NCBI GenBank assembly: GCA_032158295.1
Contig: CM063256.1
Coordinates: 18,124,284 to 18,188,283 of the forward strand
From: Pycnopodia helianthoides
Taxonomy: Eukaryota; Echinodermata; Asteroidea; Forcipulatida; Asteriidae
DNA: 64,000 nt
Direction of reading: 5' to 3'
The position numbers and the translations under genes were made by a program. Shown here piece after piece: positions 1-10,140 of the stretch. Every line of letters starts with the position of its first letter. The stretch's first letter is position 1. The notes under the pieces were generated by a model. It was not told the DNA's origin. It was given only the letters and a program-made list of their open reading frames with translations, and made no database searches.

Positions 1-556
1 TGGCTGTCAGTTTCTTGATCTCATGGTTGAGCAGACACTGCGGTGTGAAGCGACCGTCATCGTCAGCTGTCAGGCAGTACACGGGATGAGGGACGCGCAT
101 CTCGCAAGCAGCGAACTTGGGAGTGGAACAACGGGCATCTCCCCATTTACCGTTTTCGTTTGATCGCATTTTGATGCAGTCTTGGCTGTCACTCTGATAA
201 CGTTTTCCTTTCCAATTGGTGTAGTTGGAATCAACTTTCTTTCCAGGACATGACAGTTGTCCAGGATTGGTTAGATCTTTCTGGCACCCAATCCAAAGTT
301 CAAACGAATCGGCGTTCACGATACCATTTTCTATCATCGATGTAGTCAATGCTCGCCAAATAAAATCTTGCTCTTTTTGAGATTCAGGCATAGCCATGGC
401 GCTTCCAGGACGATCACAAACCCTAAACGCATCGGCCCAATTCATCTTCTCAGGCAGTAAGATGTAGCAGGAGTCTTGCCAAATCAACCAGCCTTGAGGA
501 CAGGTGGCTTGGAGAACCCGTAAGATCCCGACCATCAGAAACACAATGTGAATCAT
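1..556 (-). CDS. L1: CTLD-PAN lectin, class A leader, cut by left edge
   Basis: Partial secreted lectin read on the minus strand from the ATG at 554-556. About 185 residues are visible: a signal peptide (MIHIVFLMVGILRVLQA), a complete CTLD (about residues 19-152, including the closing FAACE), and the first 25 residues of the PAN domain. The core PAN cysteines lie outside the window. The reading frame is open throughout. By eye the first 480 bases match 6966-7445 of L4 without a difference, while the signal-peptide end and 5' flank differ clearly, which suggests gene conversion or a recent duplication with a break near codon 25. The variable CTLD part (residues 70-148) is therefore the same as in L4. 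The CTLD has no EPN or QPD sugar-binding motif, so its ligand cannot be guessed. Confidence 0.82.
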   Translation of the reverse strand, partial: MIHIVFLMVGILRVLQATCPQGWLIWQDSCYILLPEKMNWADAFRVCDRPGSAMAMPESQKEQDFIWRALTTSMIENGIVNADSFELWIGCQKDLTNPGQLSCPGKKVDSNYTNWKGKRYQSDSQDCIKMRSNENGKWGDARCSTPKFAACEMRVPHPVYCLTADDDGRFTPQCLLNHEIKKLTA

Positions 557-1497
557 ATTGTGTTAAAAACTAAACTCCGAATCAGTGGTTAAAAGGGGCT
601 CGTGCACTTTCTACAGTAATTCAGTAAATCAGGTTGAAGCAGTTTCTATATCAAGTGCCAGATAATTTTCCCCGTATTTTGGTCAGAGCTCACCACAATG
701 TCGTCTGCTCAGTCTAAGAGAGAGAAAAATTGTGGCAAAATTTGGTAAACACTGAGTCGTTGCTTGGAGATGAAAATAATACAATGTCCACATAAAGCCA
801 CTAATTATTGGCACGCATCTTATAAATGATTGTCTGAGCTCTTTAGCTGAAGGTACACGTCACTTTATTCTGATGGCATCCAATTGGCCCATAATCTTCA
901 CTGCACGTAAGTCAAAGCGGTTTTGCAATTAACATGCCACAATGATTTTCATTGTCAACAGCGCACAAGTATATGGCATCATTGGATGGTTTGCTTTGTT
1001 ATCAAGTCGTTGCTTAATGAAATAGGCGCAGCCCTTTGCTGGGCAAGAAAAATATAAATTTCAGAATATAATTGTGCCTCTCCTTTGTATGTGATTTCTA
1101 TGCTAACTATTAACGGCAACTGAAGTTATTGGTGAGTACTTTGTCTTGTTCATGGACAATTAAATCTTAGTCTTGTCAGTAATTCATAGTAAGAGCAATG
1201 ATTAATCTAAAGCAAGTTCTTGTGGAGCATAAATGGTAAATAATTCAACTATAGGACTACTCGTGAAAACAATGACATTTTGATCGTACAAAAATTCAAT
1301 GAAGTTCCATTTCTGCAATGCATCTTTTTGAAAATTGTACTTTTTTTTGTTGTTAAACATCGTTTTTATTTTATTCTAAAATGTATTTATTACTTTATTT
1401 ATTTATTATTTTATTTATTCATTTATTTGTTTGTTTATCTTTATCAACATTTTCAATGTTATTAGTATTGTTAATATTATTATTATTATTATTTTGT
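557..1497. other. Class A 5' flank of L1, then spacer
   Basis: Positions 557-990 are the upstream flank shared by class A lectin copies: the stretch next to the ATG, the block around 690-760, and a block near 840-960 that ends in a run like ATTTTCATTGTCAACAG. No convincing TATA box is visible. The rest is AT-rich spacer with TTTA/TTA simple sequence at 1385-1495 and no gene. Positions 1190-1215 are the empty paralogous site of the element inserted at 8180-9165. Confidence 0.5.
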
Positions 1498-1879
1498 TTA
1501 AAGACACTGGACACCTTTAGTAATTGTCAAAGACCAGTCTTCTCACTTGGTGTATCTTAACATATGCACAAAATAACAAACCTGTGAAAATTTGAACTCA
1601 ATTTGTCGTCGAAGTTGCGAGATAACAATGGAAGAAAAAACACCCTTGTCACACCAAGTTGTGTGCTTGCAGATGCTTGCTTTTGAGACCTCACGCATGA
1701 GGTTTCAAAATCAATTCAATTCAAATAAATTACTTCTGTCTCAAAAACTACGTTACTTCAGAGGGAGCCGTTTCCCACAATGTTTTATACTATCAACAGC
1801 TCTCCATTGCGCGTTACCAAGTAAGTTTTTATGCTAACAATTATTTTGAGTAATTACCAATAGTATCTAGTGCCGTTAA
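1498..1879. mobile_element. TTAA-flanked non-autonomous element (MITE), 382 bp
   Basis: Both ends carry TTAA (1498-1501 and 1876-1879) followed by inverted ends of the form AGACACTGG / CGGCACTAG. Further in, TAATTGTCA and its counterpart TAATTACTC lie at similar depths. There is no coding capacity; the 81-codon ORF inside is incidental. The TTAA target suggests a piggyBac-type transposase in trans, which is an inference. Confidence 0.65.
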
Positions 1880-2391
1880 ATTATTTCACATCCTCAAATT
1901 TTGATCACACCAAACAAAGAAGCTGCCGACAATTCATCAAATTAATAGGGTTGTATTTTTTTCCAGAGATACACAAATGTTTTTTCTCGGTCATGTTTTT
2001 TTTTTATTATTTACAAACCATAATACGGCATATTTATCCTAACAATTGACATATGCATTTCTCTGGAGGATCGGATCTATGGATTTAAGTTTTCAGATTT
2101 AAACTTATCAATCATTGATTGAAAAAAAAGTAAGTCGCTTTGTCTTTAAAAAATAAATAAGACTTTCAAAGGTTTGAAGTTTCAATAAAAAAGGTTAAAA
2201 GGAGAATTTGTTTTTGATTCTATTGAAGTAATGAGTACATTTTACAAAAAAACAGCCAACGTGTTTGATCCAAATAAAGCGTAATGCGCCCTCTAGTCCA
2301 TTCTGACATTAAGTTGAGAGACAAATCCGATGACGTAGTTGTGTATTGGTTTCATCTAATGACAGTTGCAGTTTATAAGTTAACAATGTTC
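1880..2391. other. Lectin-unit 3' flank, no gene
   Basis: AT-rich sequence repeated downstream of several lectin copies (compare 5830-6240, 9260-9600, 34200-34610, 36900-37300). It includes a recognisable block around CTCTGGAGGAT and another around CCGATGACGTAGTTGTG. I see no gene in it. Confidence 0.45.
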
Positions 2392-2490
2392 TTAGAGTAA
2401 ATGATGTCCGAGACTCCCCCGAGTACAATACAAAGGTGGAGTGGTTTGTAGGCTCAGCTCAGCACGTCTGACCACACCCACTGTTTGCAT
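2392..2490 (-). pseudogene. Second PAN-like segment, relic behind L2
   Basis: Minus-strand translation gives SGCGQTC-stop-AEPTNHS, matching the IGCGWACWAEPRCHS core of the PAN domain. In this copy the Trp codon is TGA, so the segment is broken here. It lies about 470 bp past the stop of L2. Homologous segments sit behind L4, L5, L6, L9, L10 and L13. Confidence 0.55.
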
Positions 2491-2954
2491 TGGTTAATCC
2501 GAATCGATTATGGACAAGATCACGATCATGTTTTTTTTTCATTCCTATATTTTCAAGATGAAGTTTCAAGATCCTAGTTGAGACTCACGGTTTCTATTAG
2601 CACAATTTAATGTCTACATGTAGAGTAACACCGTAAATGCTAACTACTTCACACACACACACACACAAAAACAGTTGCAGTAGTGAGAAGAAACATATAG
2701 GTGAGACAAGACTCGATGTGTTGAACAGACTAACAATATTCTTGAAGTCTTTAAAAATACAGAGTGCCAATTTTGGACACAGTTTTTTACAAGTGAACTG
2801 TCTTTTTCAACACTCGGATGGAACACGCAACATCACTGAATGTCTTTGTGTTTTTGATGACCTATAATTATTTTGAAATGCATCTTCCACAAAAACATTC
2901 CTCCAAATCCGACAGAAAAATCAGACATGTCCGTTCATACTTGCGTTGATCATT
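2491..2954 (-). other. 3' flank/3' UTR candidate of L2
   Basis: This sequence recurs immediately past the stop codon of class A and B lectins, with the shared stretch near CAACATCACTGAATGTC. It contains a short CA run at 2651-2667. No clear AATAAA signal was identified on the minus strand. Confidence 0.4.
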
Positions 2955-3674
2955 TTACAGTTCAAAGAAGGAGCAGCCCACCATGTTCTTGAAATCAGTG
3001 ACGTCAGCTCCCAAGCGGGATGCCTTGTTAAGCTGACATATCTTACCCTGCTGCCAGAGATTGAAGGAGTGGCATCGAGGCTCCGCCCAGCACGCCCAAC
3101 CACACCAAATGACTCCCTTGGCTGTTAGGTTCTTGATCTCATGGTTGAGCAGACACTGCGGTGTGAAGCGACCGTTATCGTCAGCTGTCAGGCAGTACAC
3201 GGGATGAGGGACGCGCATCTCACAAGTGGCGAACATGGCAGCGGAACATTTGCCATCTCCCCATGTGCCGTTGCTGTTTGACTGCATTCTGACGCAGTCC
3301 TGGCCATCATCTTGATAATGTTTTCCGTCCCAAATAGTGTAGTTGGAATCAACTTTCTTTCCAGGGCATGACAGTTGTCCAGGTTTGGTTGGATCTTTCT
3401 TGCACCCAATCCAAATACCAAATTGATTGGAGTGGACGAGACTGTTTTGTATTTTCGACGTAGTCATTGCTCGCCAAATAAAATCTTGTTCTTTTTGAGA
3501 TTCAGGCATAGCCATGGCGCTTCCAGGACGATCGCAAACCCTGAACGCATCGGCCCAATTCATCTTCTCAGGCAGTAAGATGTAGCAGGAGTCTTGCCAA
3601 ATCAACCAGCCGGGAGGACAGGCGGCTTGGAGAACACGTAAGATCCCGACCATCAGAAACACAATGTGAATCAT
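2955..3674 (-). CDS. L2: CTLD-PAN lectin, class A leader
   Basis: Intact 239-residue ORF from the ATG at 3672-3674. I chose this start because it opens the family signal peptide (MIHIVFLMVGILRVLQA); the frame stays open another 38 codons upstream, but that extension is not shared by the other copies. The CTLD spans about 19-152, with cysteines at 19, 30, 47, 91, 103, 127, 143 and 151 in the long-form pattern, and ends in FATCE. The WIGL-type core reads WIGC, and the WND-type position reads WGD. No EPN or QPD triplet is present. The PAN-like domain (160-234) holds the CGWACWAEPRC core, but with W instead of G before it. Sequons NYT and NLT are present. The likely role is a secreted recognition lectin; that is an inference from domain type. 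Confidence 0.87.
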   Translation of the reverse strand: MIHIVFLMVGILRVLQAACPPGWLIWQDSCYILLPEKMNWADAFRVCDRPGSAMAMPESQKEQDFIWRAMTTSKIQNSLVHSNQFGIWIGCKKDPTKPGQLSCPGKKVDSNYTIWDGKHYQDDGQDCVRMQSNSNGTWGDGKCSAAMFATCEMRVPHPVYCLTADDNGRFTPQCLLNHEIKNLTAKGVIWCGWACWAEPRCHSFNLWQQGKICQLNKASRLGADVTDFKNMVGCSFFEL

Positions 3675-4576
3675 CTCGTAAAAACTAAAATCAGAAATGT
3701 TTATAAAAAGACGCTCGAGCACTTGTAAATCAGTAAACCAGTTGTAACAGTTCGACTTGTTTTGATACAAGTGCCAGACAGTGTTCACGTATTTTGGTCA
3801 GAGCTCACCACAAAGTCGTCTGTCCAGTCCAGCAGTAAGAACAATTGTGGCAAATTGTGGTGAATCCGTTGTACATTTCTTGTTACATTTCTGAAGTACT
3901 AAGCGGGGCTGGATCCTCAATAAAATGTATTTTTTAACAAGTTGTTAAACTGCATACACAAAATTGTTTTGCCTTGATCGTTCGTTTTTGTTTAATGATC
4001 TGTGAGTCGAACAATTGTGCAACAGTAGGTCTTTGACAAAGGTTGATCTGATCATACTAACTAAATGTTAAGTCAGCAGATATGTTCATGCAGACCCTCC
4101 ACCCATTGAAGTCACTGTTACCTTTTGTAGTCATAAGTTTGATTGACTGTAATGTTCTTTGTCAACATCACCAGCAGTCGCGACCGTATATAGACTAATA
4201 TCACTTTGTCAGTGGAAAACCTTGACAGTGACGTTTAATTACAAAGACTTCGTGTTTGTCCTTCAAATTTTGCTCGCCATACCCATATTGAGGCTTAGAC
4301 TCAAAATTGTGCCAATTATGTGTGTGAGTGGGTTTTGTTTTTCTTAACCATCAATTGTCATGGAGTTTCAAACTGAGACGATGGCGTGGACAGCAAAATC
4401 ATAATTTGTTTGTTTTAATTTTAAAATCTGAGCGTCTTTTGTCCTGGCCATGAAATTAAGACGATCCCACTGACAGCACAATCAATATTTTCAATGAGTT
4501 ATTTAAGTGCCGCTTGAAGGTTTGTGTTTGTTTTATAGGTCCCGTCTCAATCCTTTCTCAATATGACTTTAATGAA
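3675..4576. other. Class A 5' flank of L2 and spacer
   Basis: Positions 3675-3865 are the class A upstream flank. The minus strand reads a TTTATAAA stretch about 30-40 bp before the ATG, present only in this copy. Positions 3866-4576 are spacer in which I see no gene or clear repeat end. Confidence 0.4.
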
Positions 4577-4741
4577 CTATACGTCGCTTCCAGGACGATC
4601 GCAAACCCTGAATGCATTGTTCCAATTCATCTTCTTAGGCAGTAAGAAATAGCAGGAGTCTTGCCAAGTCAACCAGCATTGAGGACAGGCGGCTTGGAGA
4701 ACCCGTAAGATGCCGACCATCAGAAACACAATGCGAATCAT
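4577..4741 (-). pseudogene. L3: truncated class A lectin fragment
   Basis: Only the first 53 or so codons survive: the class A signal peptide, then the CTLD start with CPQCW, SCYFLLPKKMNW and FRVCDRPGS. Homology stops abruptly at 4585, and the frame closes eight bases on at TAG (4577-4579). The class A 5' flank continues upstream to about 5200, so the break removed the 3' part of the gene and its 3' flank. Two substitutions are unusual: Cys replaces Gly in CPQGW, and WNNAF replaces WADAF. A product of this size could not fold as a CTLD. Confidence 0.8.
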
Positions 4742-5254
4742 CTTGTAAAATCTTATTTCCGAATCTGTGGTAAAAAGGCACCCGTGCACTTTCTACAGTA
4801 ATTCAGTAAATCAGGTTGAATCAGTTTCTATACAAGTGTCAGAGAGTTTTTTCCGTATTTTGGTCAGAGCTCACCACAATGTCGTCTGCTCAGTCCAGTA
4901 GTAAGAACAATTGGGGCAAATTTGGGTAACTACTAAGCTGTCGCTTAGAGATGAAAATATTACATTGCTACATAAAGGCATAAAACCACCAATTATTGGC
5001 ACACATCTTGTATTGATTGTCTGAGCTCTTTGGCTAAAGGGACGTGTCACTTTATCCTGATGGCATCCACTTGACCCAGAATCTTCACTGCATGTAAAGT
5101 CAAAGCGGTCTATTGAAATAATTTGCCATATTGATTTCCATTGTCAAGAGATTAATACTCGGCAGCATCGGTTATACGCTTTATTTCCAAGTCGTTGCTG
5201 AGTAAAGCAGTTATTAGCCTTTTCAAGGCCACAAAGTCGAAATACAATTTCGTA
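4742..5254. other. Class A 5' flank of L3
   Basis: This sequence is closely related to 557-990 upstream of L1, including the blocks around CTTTCTACAGTAATTCAG and CTCACCACAATGTCGTC. No gene is seen. Confidence 0.5.
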
Positions 5255-5430
5255 ATAGACCTCACGCATTGACGTCATCAAGCCGCCATCTTAGAGATAA
5301 GTCGACGATGAAACAGTGGAAAGGCACAGATTTGTAACGCGGCACACAGCATTGGCCGAATGAAATTCTTCCTTTTGACCTTTATGCGAGGGCGCCCTAC
5401 TCAGATGACGTCATATGCATCAGATCTATA
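5255..5430. mobile_element. Short inverted-repeat element with TGACGTCA ends
   Basis: The left end AGACCTCACGCATTGACGTC and the inverted right end AGATCTGATGCATATGACGTC pair imperfectly over about 24 bp, with a 130-bp non-coding core. This looks like a MITE. The target duplication is not clear. Confidence 0.45.
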
Positions 5431-6249
5431 CTAATCATATCTTTGTTCTTGGTTAATTAAACTCATATAATTAATGGTAGTTGAAGTTTTTGATTCAAAG
5501 GAATAGTTAATCTTAAGCAGTTTCGTGTGGACAGAGAAGGTATGTTCTTCAACTATAAGACGGTTCTTAAAAGCAATAACACACGGTAGTTCAACAATCA
5601 ATACATTCTACTTTTAATATGTGTTGCCTCTATTTGAAATTCACCAGTTTAATTTACATTTTTATTTATTTATTTATTTATTTATTATTTGTTTGTGCGG
5701 GGGGGGGGAGAGTTAGTTCCATTACACCCTCAAGTCTTGATCACCCTCTACAAGGAGCTGCCGACGATTCATCAAATTCGGTTGCAACAATTTCTAGAGA
5801 TGCACACTTTGGTTTTATTCTTGGTCATGTATTTTGTTTATGATCATAATTAGACAATCTCCTGAAACAATTGACATAATTATTTCTCGGGAGGATTGGA
5901 ACTATGGCATTTCAGTTTCAGATTGAAACCAATCAATTTGCTGTTGATAGTATACAACCATTGTTTTTGTCTTTAAAACTATATTAACATCAAAATTGGT
6001 AAAGCTTCAATAACTGAGGCAACGTGTTGAATTATAATGTATAGAATATACATAACGAACAAATAGAATATGAAACGAAAAAGCAAATGTTTTTGATCCA
6101 AATAAAACTTCACTCGCTATCTAGTTCATTCTGATGTTCAGTTAAGAGACAATTCCGACGACGTAGTTGTGTATTGGTTTCATCTAACGACAGTTACAGT
6201 TTAAGAGAAAGAAAAATTAGTTTATTACGATGTTCTTAACAATTTCGAC
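5431..6249. other. Lectin-unit 3' flank, no gene
   Basis: 3' flank sequence of unit L4, homologous to 1880-2391. It holds a TTTA simple repeat at 5663-5690 and a short G run at 5698-5708. Confidence 0.4.
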
Positions 6250-6330
6250 GTCAGAGACTTGCTCGAATGCAAGACAAAGGAGGAGTGGTTTGTAGGCTCC
6301 GCCCAGCACGCCTGACCACACCCAATAACT
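6250..6330 (-). pseudogene. Second PAN-like segment behind L4
   Basis: The minus strand reads IGCGQACWAEPTNHSSFVLHS with no stop codon. It aligns with the IGCGWACWAEPRCHSFNLWQ core of the true PAN domain. It lies about 470 bp beyond the L4 stop codon. The open frame makes it either a recent relic or an unrecognised 3' exon. Confidence 0.5.
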
Positions 6331-6801
6331 TACATTGGTCACTAGGTCGAATTCCAACTATTTAATAACAAACAATCACAATCATGATTCCTATTTTGCT
6401 GTTTTCAATGTGTAGTAAAAGGAGCTGAGTTGAGACTCACGGTTGTTATATTAGCACAAATAAATGACTACATCTCATAGCGTAACGCCGTTAAAGCTAC
6501 TCACTTTACCAAAAGAAGACGCGGTAGTGAGGAGCAACATAATATAGGTGAGGTAAGACTCGACGTGTTTAACAGACTGAAACTAACCACGGAGTCTTTA
6601 AAAATACAGAGTGCCAATTTTGGACACAGTTATTTACAAGTGAACTGTCCTTCCCCAGCTCGGATGGAGCACGCAACATCACTCAATGTTTCTGTGTTTT
6701 TGATGAAGTACCATTATCTTTAAACGCATGTTTTTACAAATGAATTTCTTTAAATCCGAATGAAAACTAAGGCATTTCCATTCTTACTTGCGTTGATTAT
6801 T
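6331..6801 (-). other. 3' flank/3' UTR candidate of L4
   Basis: Family 3' flank, homologous to 2491-2954. No gene is seen. Confidence 0.4.
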
Positions 6802-7521
6802 TTACAATTCAAAGAAGGAACAGCCCTCCATGATAATGAAATGAGTGACGTCAGCTTCAAGGCGGGATGCGTTGTTAAGCTGACAGATCTCACCCTGCTG
6901 CCAGAGATTGAAGGAGTGGCATCGAGGCTCCGCCCAGCACGCCCAACCACACCCAATGACTCCCTTGGCTGTCAGTTTCTTGATCTCATGGTTGAGCAGA
7001 CACTGCGGTGTGAAGCGACCGTCATCGTCAGCTGTCAGGCAGTACACGGGATGAGGGACGCGCATCTCGCAAGCAGCGAACTTGGGAGTGGAACAACGGG
7101 CATCTCCCCATTTACCGTTTTCGTTTGATCGCATTTTGATGCAGTCTTGGCTGTCACTCTGATAACGTTTTCCTTTCCAATTGGTGTAGTTGGAATCAAC
7201 TTTCTTTCCAGGACATGACAGTTGTCCAGGATTGGTTAGATCTTTCTGGCACCCAATCCAAAGTTCAAACGAATCGGCGTTCACGATACCATTTTCTATC
7301 ATCGATGTAGTCAATGCTCGCCAAATAAAATCTTGCTCTTTTTGAGATTCAGGCATAGCCATGGCGCTTCCAGGACGATCACAAACCCTAAACGCATCGG
7401 CCCAATTCATCTTCTCAGGCAGTAAGATGTAGCAGGAGTCTTGCCAAGTCAACCAGCCTTGAGGACAGGCGGCTTGGAGAACCCGTAAGATGCCGACCAT
7501 CACAAACACAAGTCGAATCAT
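6802..7521 (-). CDS. L4: CTLD-PAN lectin, class A leader
   Basis: Intact 239-residue ORF from the ATG at 7519-7521, opening the signal peptide MIRLVFVMVGILRVLQA. The CTLD runs from CPQGW to FAACE and the PAN-like domain follows a short VPHPVY linker. Its variable CTLD part is distinct (TTSMIENGIVNADSFELW and MRSNENGKWGDARC) and shared only with L1. The sequons NYT and NAS are kept, but the usual NLT after EIK reads KLT. The PAN end reads DVTHFIIMEGCSFFEL, where most copies have DVTDFKNMEGCSFFEL. As in the rest of the family there is no EPN/QPD motif, so calcium-dependent sugar binding of the classical type is unlikely. Confidence 0.88.
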   Translation of the reverse strand: MIRLVFVMVGILRVLQAACPQGWLTWQDSCYILLPEKMNWADAFRVCDRPGSAMAMPESQKEQDFIWRALTTSMIENGIVNADSFELWIGCQKDLTNPGQLSCPGKKVDSNYTNWKGKRYQSDSQDCIKMRSNENGKWGDARCSTPKFAACEMRVPHPVYCLTADDDGRFTPQCLLNHEIKKLTAKGVIGCGWACWAEPRCHSFNLWQQGEICQLNNASRLEADVTHFIIMEGCSFFEL

Positions 7522-8179
7522 CTCGTTAAAACTAAAATCCGAATTTTGACAAAAAAAGGTATTTGGCACTTTCTAATCCAGTAAACAAGGTTGTAACAGT
7601 TCAACTTGTTTTGATACAAGTGCCAGATAGTTTGTTTTTCCCGTATTTGGTGAGAGCTCACCACAAAGTCGTCTGCTTAGTTCAACAGAGAGAAAAATTG
7701 TGGCAAAATCAGGTAAACACCGAGCCTTTGCTTGGAGATAAAAATAATACAATATCTAAATAGAGCCACTATTGACACACATCTTATATGGATTGTCTGA
7801 GCTCTTTGGCTGAAGGTACACGCCACTATATCATGATGGCATCCAATTGACCCAGAATCTTCACTGCGTGTACAGTCAAAGGGTCTTTTGAAATAAAATT
7901 GCCATATTGATTTCCATTGTCAACAGAATAATACTCGGCAGCATCGCCACGGCTTTTTCTCCAAGCCATTGCTAAGCTAAGTAGGCGTAGCCTTTTGTTG
8001 TTCTTTTGTATGCAATTAATGATTCTCATCAAAGGAGGAAATATAATTTAGTCTTTCCTTTGTATTTGGAAAAAAATACTCATATTCTTAATAGCAATTG
8101 AAATTATTGACGGGTGCCTGGTCACATTCACTGACAAACAAGTCGTAGCCTTGTCAGTAATTCATATTTAGAGCAAATA
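7522..8179. other. Class A 5' flank of L4
   Basis: Upstream class A flank (7522-7940), then the junction sequence shared with 1080-1200. No gene is seen. Confidence 0.45.
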
Positions 8180-9165
8180 CTAAAGGGACACACCGGCTTC
8201 GTTGGGCTATTTGGGCTACAAAATAAACTAAAATCTGATTCCAAAAGTCTTCCTGGAACGAAGAAGAATGGTTCACAAAAGAAAACCTTCAAATATGCCG
8301 TTTTTGTGCATTTTTCTAAGAAACAAAATGTCACGTGACTTTCCCGAACCAAAATGTGATTCGGAAGTGTTATCTGATCTTCAAAGTTGGTTTTACTTCC
8401 AGGCTTATAAAAATTAATTGCTGAAACAAATTCCAGTCTTTTTTAAAACAATTATTCATGCGTGTTTGACAGAAAAGACTTTGTATTCAGATTAGGGATA
8501 AAAGCTGTATAAATAATGATGAAAAATCAAACGTAAGATTCGCTTTCAGTGAGTCCGTGCAACGGAAGCGTGTTATACGGCACATCGGTGTGGGGCATTT
8601 CCCGTACAGCCAGTGCCGTGTCTCGTGGGGCCAGAGAGACAAACCACGGGGGCATGATCTCGGAGCTTGTGAGAGGGGTAGGGATCCAGACTATTAACTG
8701 CGTTTTGTTTTACGAGGGTTTTAGTCTGTAATCCTAGCAAGTATCCCCTAACTATTGTCACATTACGTGATGCCTGCGCTATACACGCGGCGGGTCGACG
8801 ACGAATGCTGCACAGTCACATAATACAAGTTGGTGTGGATCGGACTGTGTTTATGTCGGTTTTTAATTACACGTGATTTTGTGCTTGATGGATATGAAGA
8901 CTGGATCCGCATGCCTCGCCATTGTTATAATAATACATAAACAGAGCATCAGTCTACTTACAACAATGTCACGTAAACTTGGCAGTTGCATTGGCTGGAA
9001 AAACATATACGCTGACCTTTGACCGCGTTTGAGTTTTTTTTTCACACTTTTATGTGAATTACGTGATAATTTGATGATTTTTCTTTACAACAATCATCTA
9101 ACAAAAATTGTCTGTGATTCCACATCACTAAACTAGGTAAACAGTAAGCCGGTGTGCCCCTTTAA
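8180..9165. mobile_element. TTAA-targeting inverted-repeat element, 986 bp
   Basis: The ends are AAAGGGACACACCGGCTT and the inverse of AAGCCGGTGTGCCCCTTT, an 18-bp inverted repeat with one mismatch. Right-flank TTAA is at 9162-9165; the left copy is degraded to CTAA. The paralogous sequence at 1190-1215 lacks the element and has a single TTAA at the matching point, which shows both the insertion and its target. The core is non-coding, with a GC-richer patch at 8545-8700. Confidence 0.7.
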
Positions 9166-9599
9166 TCTATAAAGCAATATCATGTGGACCAAGGATGGTA
9201 TTTTCTTTAACTATTATATAAGACTATTCGTAAGAGCAATGACACACGATTAAACAATTGAAATAAGCATCTCTCTGTAGGATTGGATCTATGGCATTTA
9301 AGTTTTCAGATTTAAACGTATCAATCATTAATTGAACAAAAAAAATAACTCGCTTTGTCTTTAAAAAATAAATAATGCTTTCAAAGGTTTGAAGTTTCAA
9401 TAAAAGAGGTTAAAAGGAGAATTTGTTTTTGATTATATTGAAGTAATAAATAAATTTTACAAATAACAGCCAATGTGTTTGATTCAAATAAAGCGTAATG
9501 CGCCCTCTAGTCCATTCTGACTTCAAGTTGAGAGACAATTCCGATGAAGTAGTTGTGTATTGGTTTCATCTAATGACAGTTGCAGTTTATAAGTTAACA
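9166..9599. other. Lectin-unit 3' flank, no gene
   Basis: 3' flank sequence of unit L5, homologous to 2040-2391. Confidence 0.4.
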
Positions 9600-9695
9600 A
9601 TGTTCTTAAAGGAAATGATGTCCGAGACTTCCTCGAGTGCAAGACAAAGGAGGAGTGGTTTGTAGGCTCCGCCCAGCACGTCTGACCACACCCAC
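9600..9695 (-). pseudogene. Second PAN-like segment behind L5
   Basis: The minus strand reads SGCGQTCWAEPTNHSSFVLHS, open, within a 145-codon ORF (9523-9960). The flanking residues of that ORF do not resemble the family. The match covers the PAN core (CGWACWAEPRCHSF), with the fourth Cys replaced by Asn. It lies 446 bp past the L5 stop. Confidence 0.5.
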
Positions 9696-10140
9696 TGTTT
9701 GCATTGGTTAATCCAAATCGATTATGGACACAATCATGATCATGTTTCTTATATTCCCGTAATTTTATTATGAAGTTACAAGATCTTAGTTGAGACTCGC
9801 GGTTTATATTAGCACAATATACGTGTAGCATAACACCGTAAGAGCTAACTACTTCACAAAACAGACGCGGTAGTGAGAAGCAACATAAAGGTGATACAAG
9901 ACTCAAGGTGTCGGACAGACCAACAATATTCTCGAAGTCTTTAAAAATACAGAGTGCCAATTTTGGACACAGTTATTTACAAGTGAACTGTCTTTTCCAC
10001 CCAGAAGGAGCACGCAACATCACTGAATGTCTTTGTGTTTTTATGACCTAGCAATTGTTTGAAACGCATCTTCCACAAAGAAATTCCTTTAAATGCGACA
10101 GAAAACTCAGGCATGTCCATTCATACTTTCGTTGATCATT
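9696..10140 (-). other. 3' flank/3' UTR candidate of L5
   Basis: Family 3' flank; no gene is seen. Confidence 0.4.

Noticed and set aside
2955..3788. Upstream extension of the L2 ORF to 277 residues (similar extensions in L5, L6, L7, L9)
   Set aside because: The extensions are not conserved and precede a clear signal peptide start shared by all copies.
9523..9960. 145-codon minus ORF as an independent gene
   Set aside because: Only its central 30 residues (the PAN-like relic) are shared between units; the rest is not conserved.
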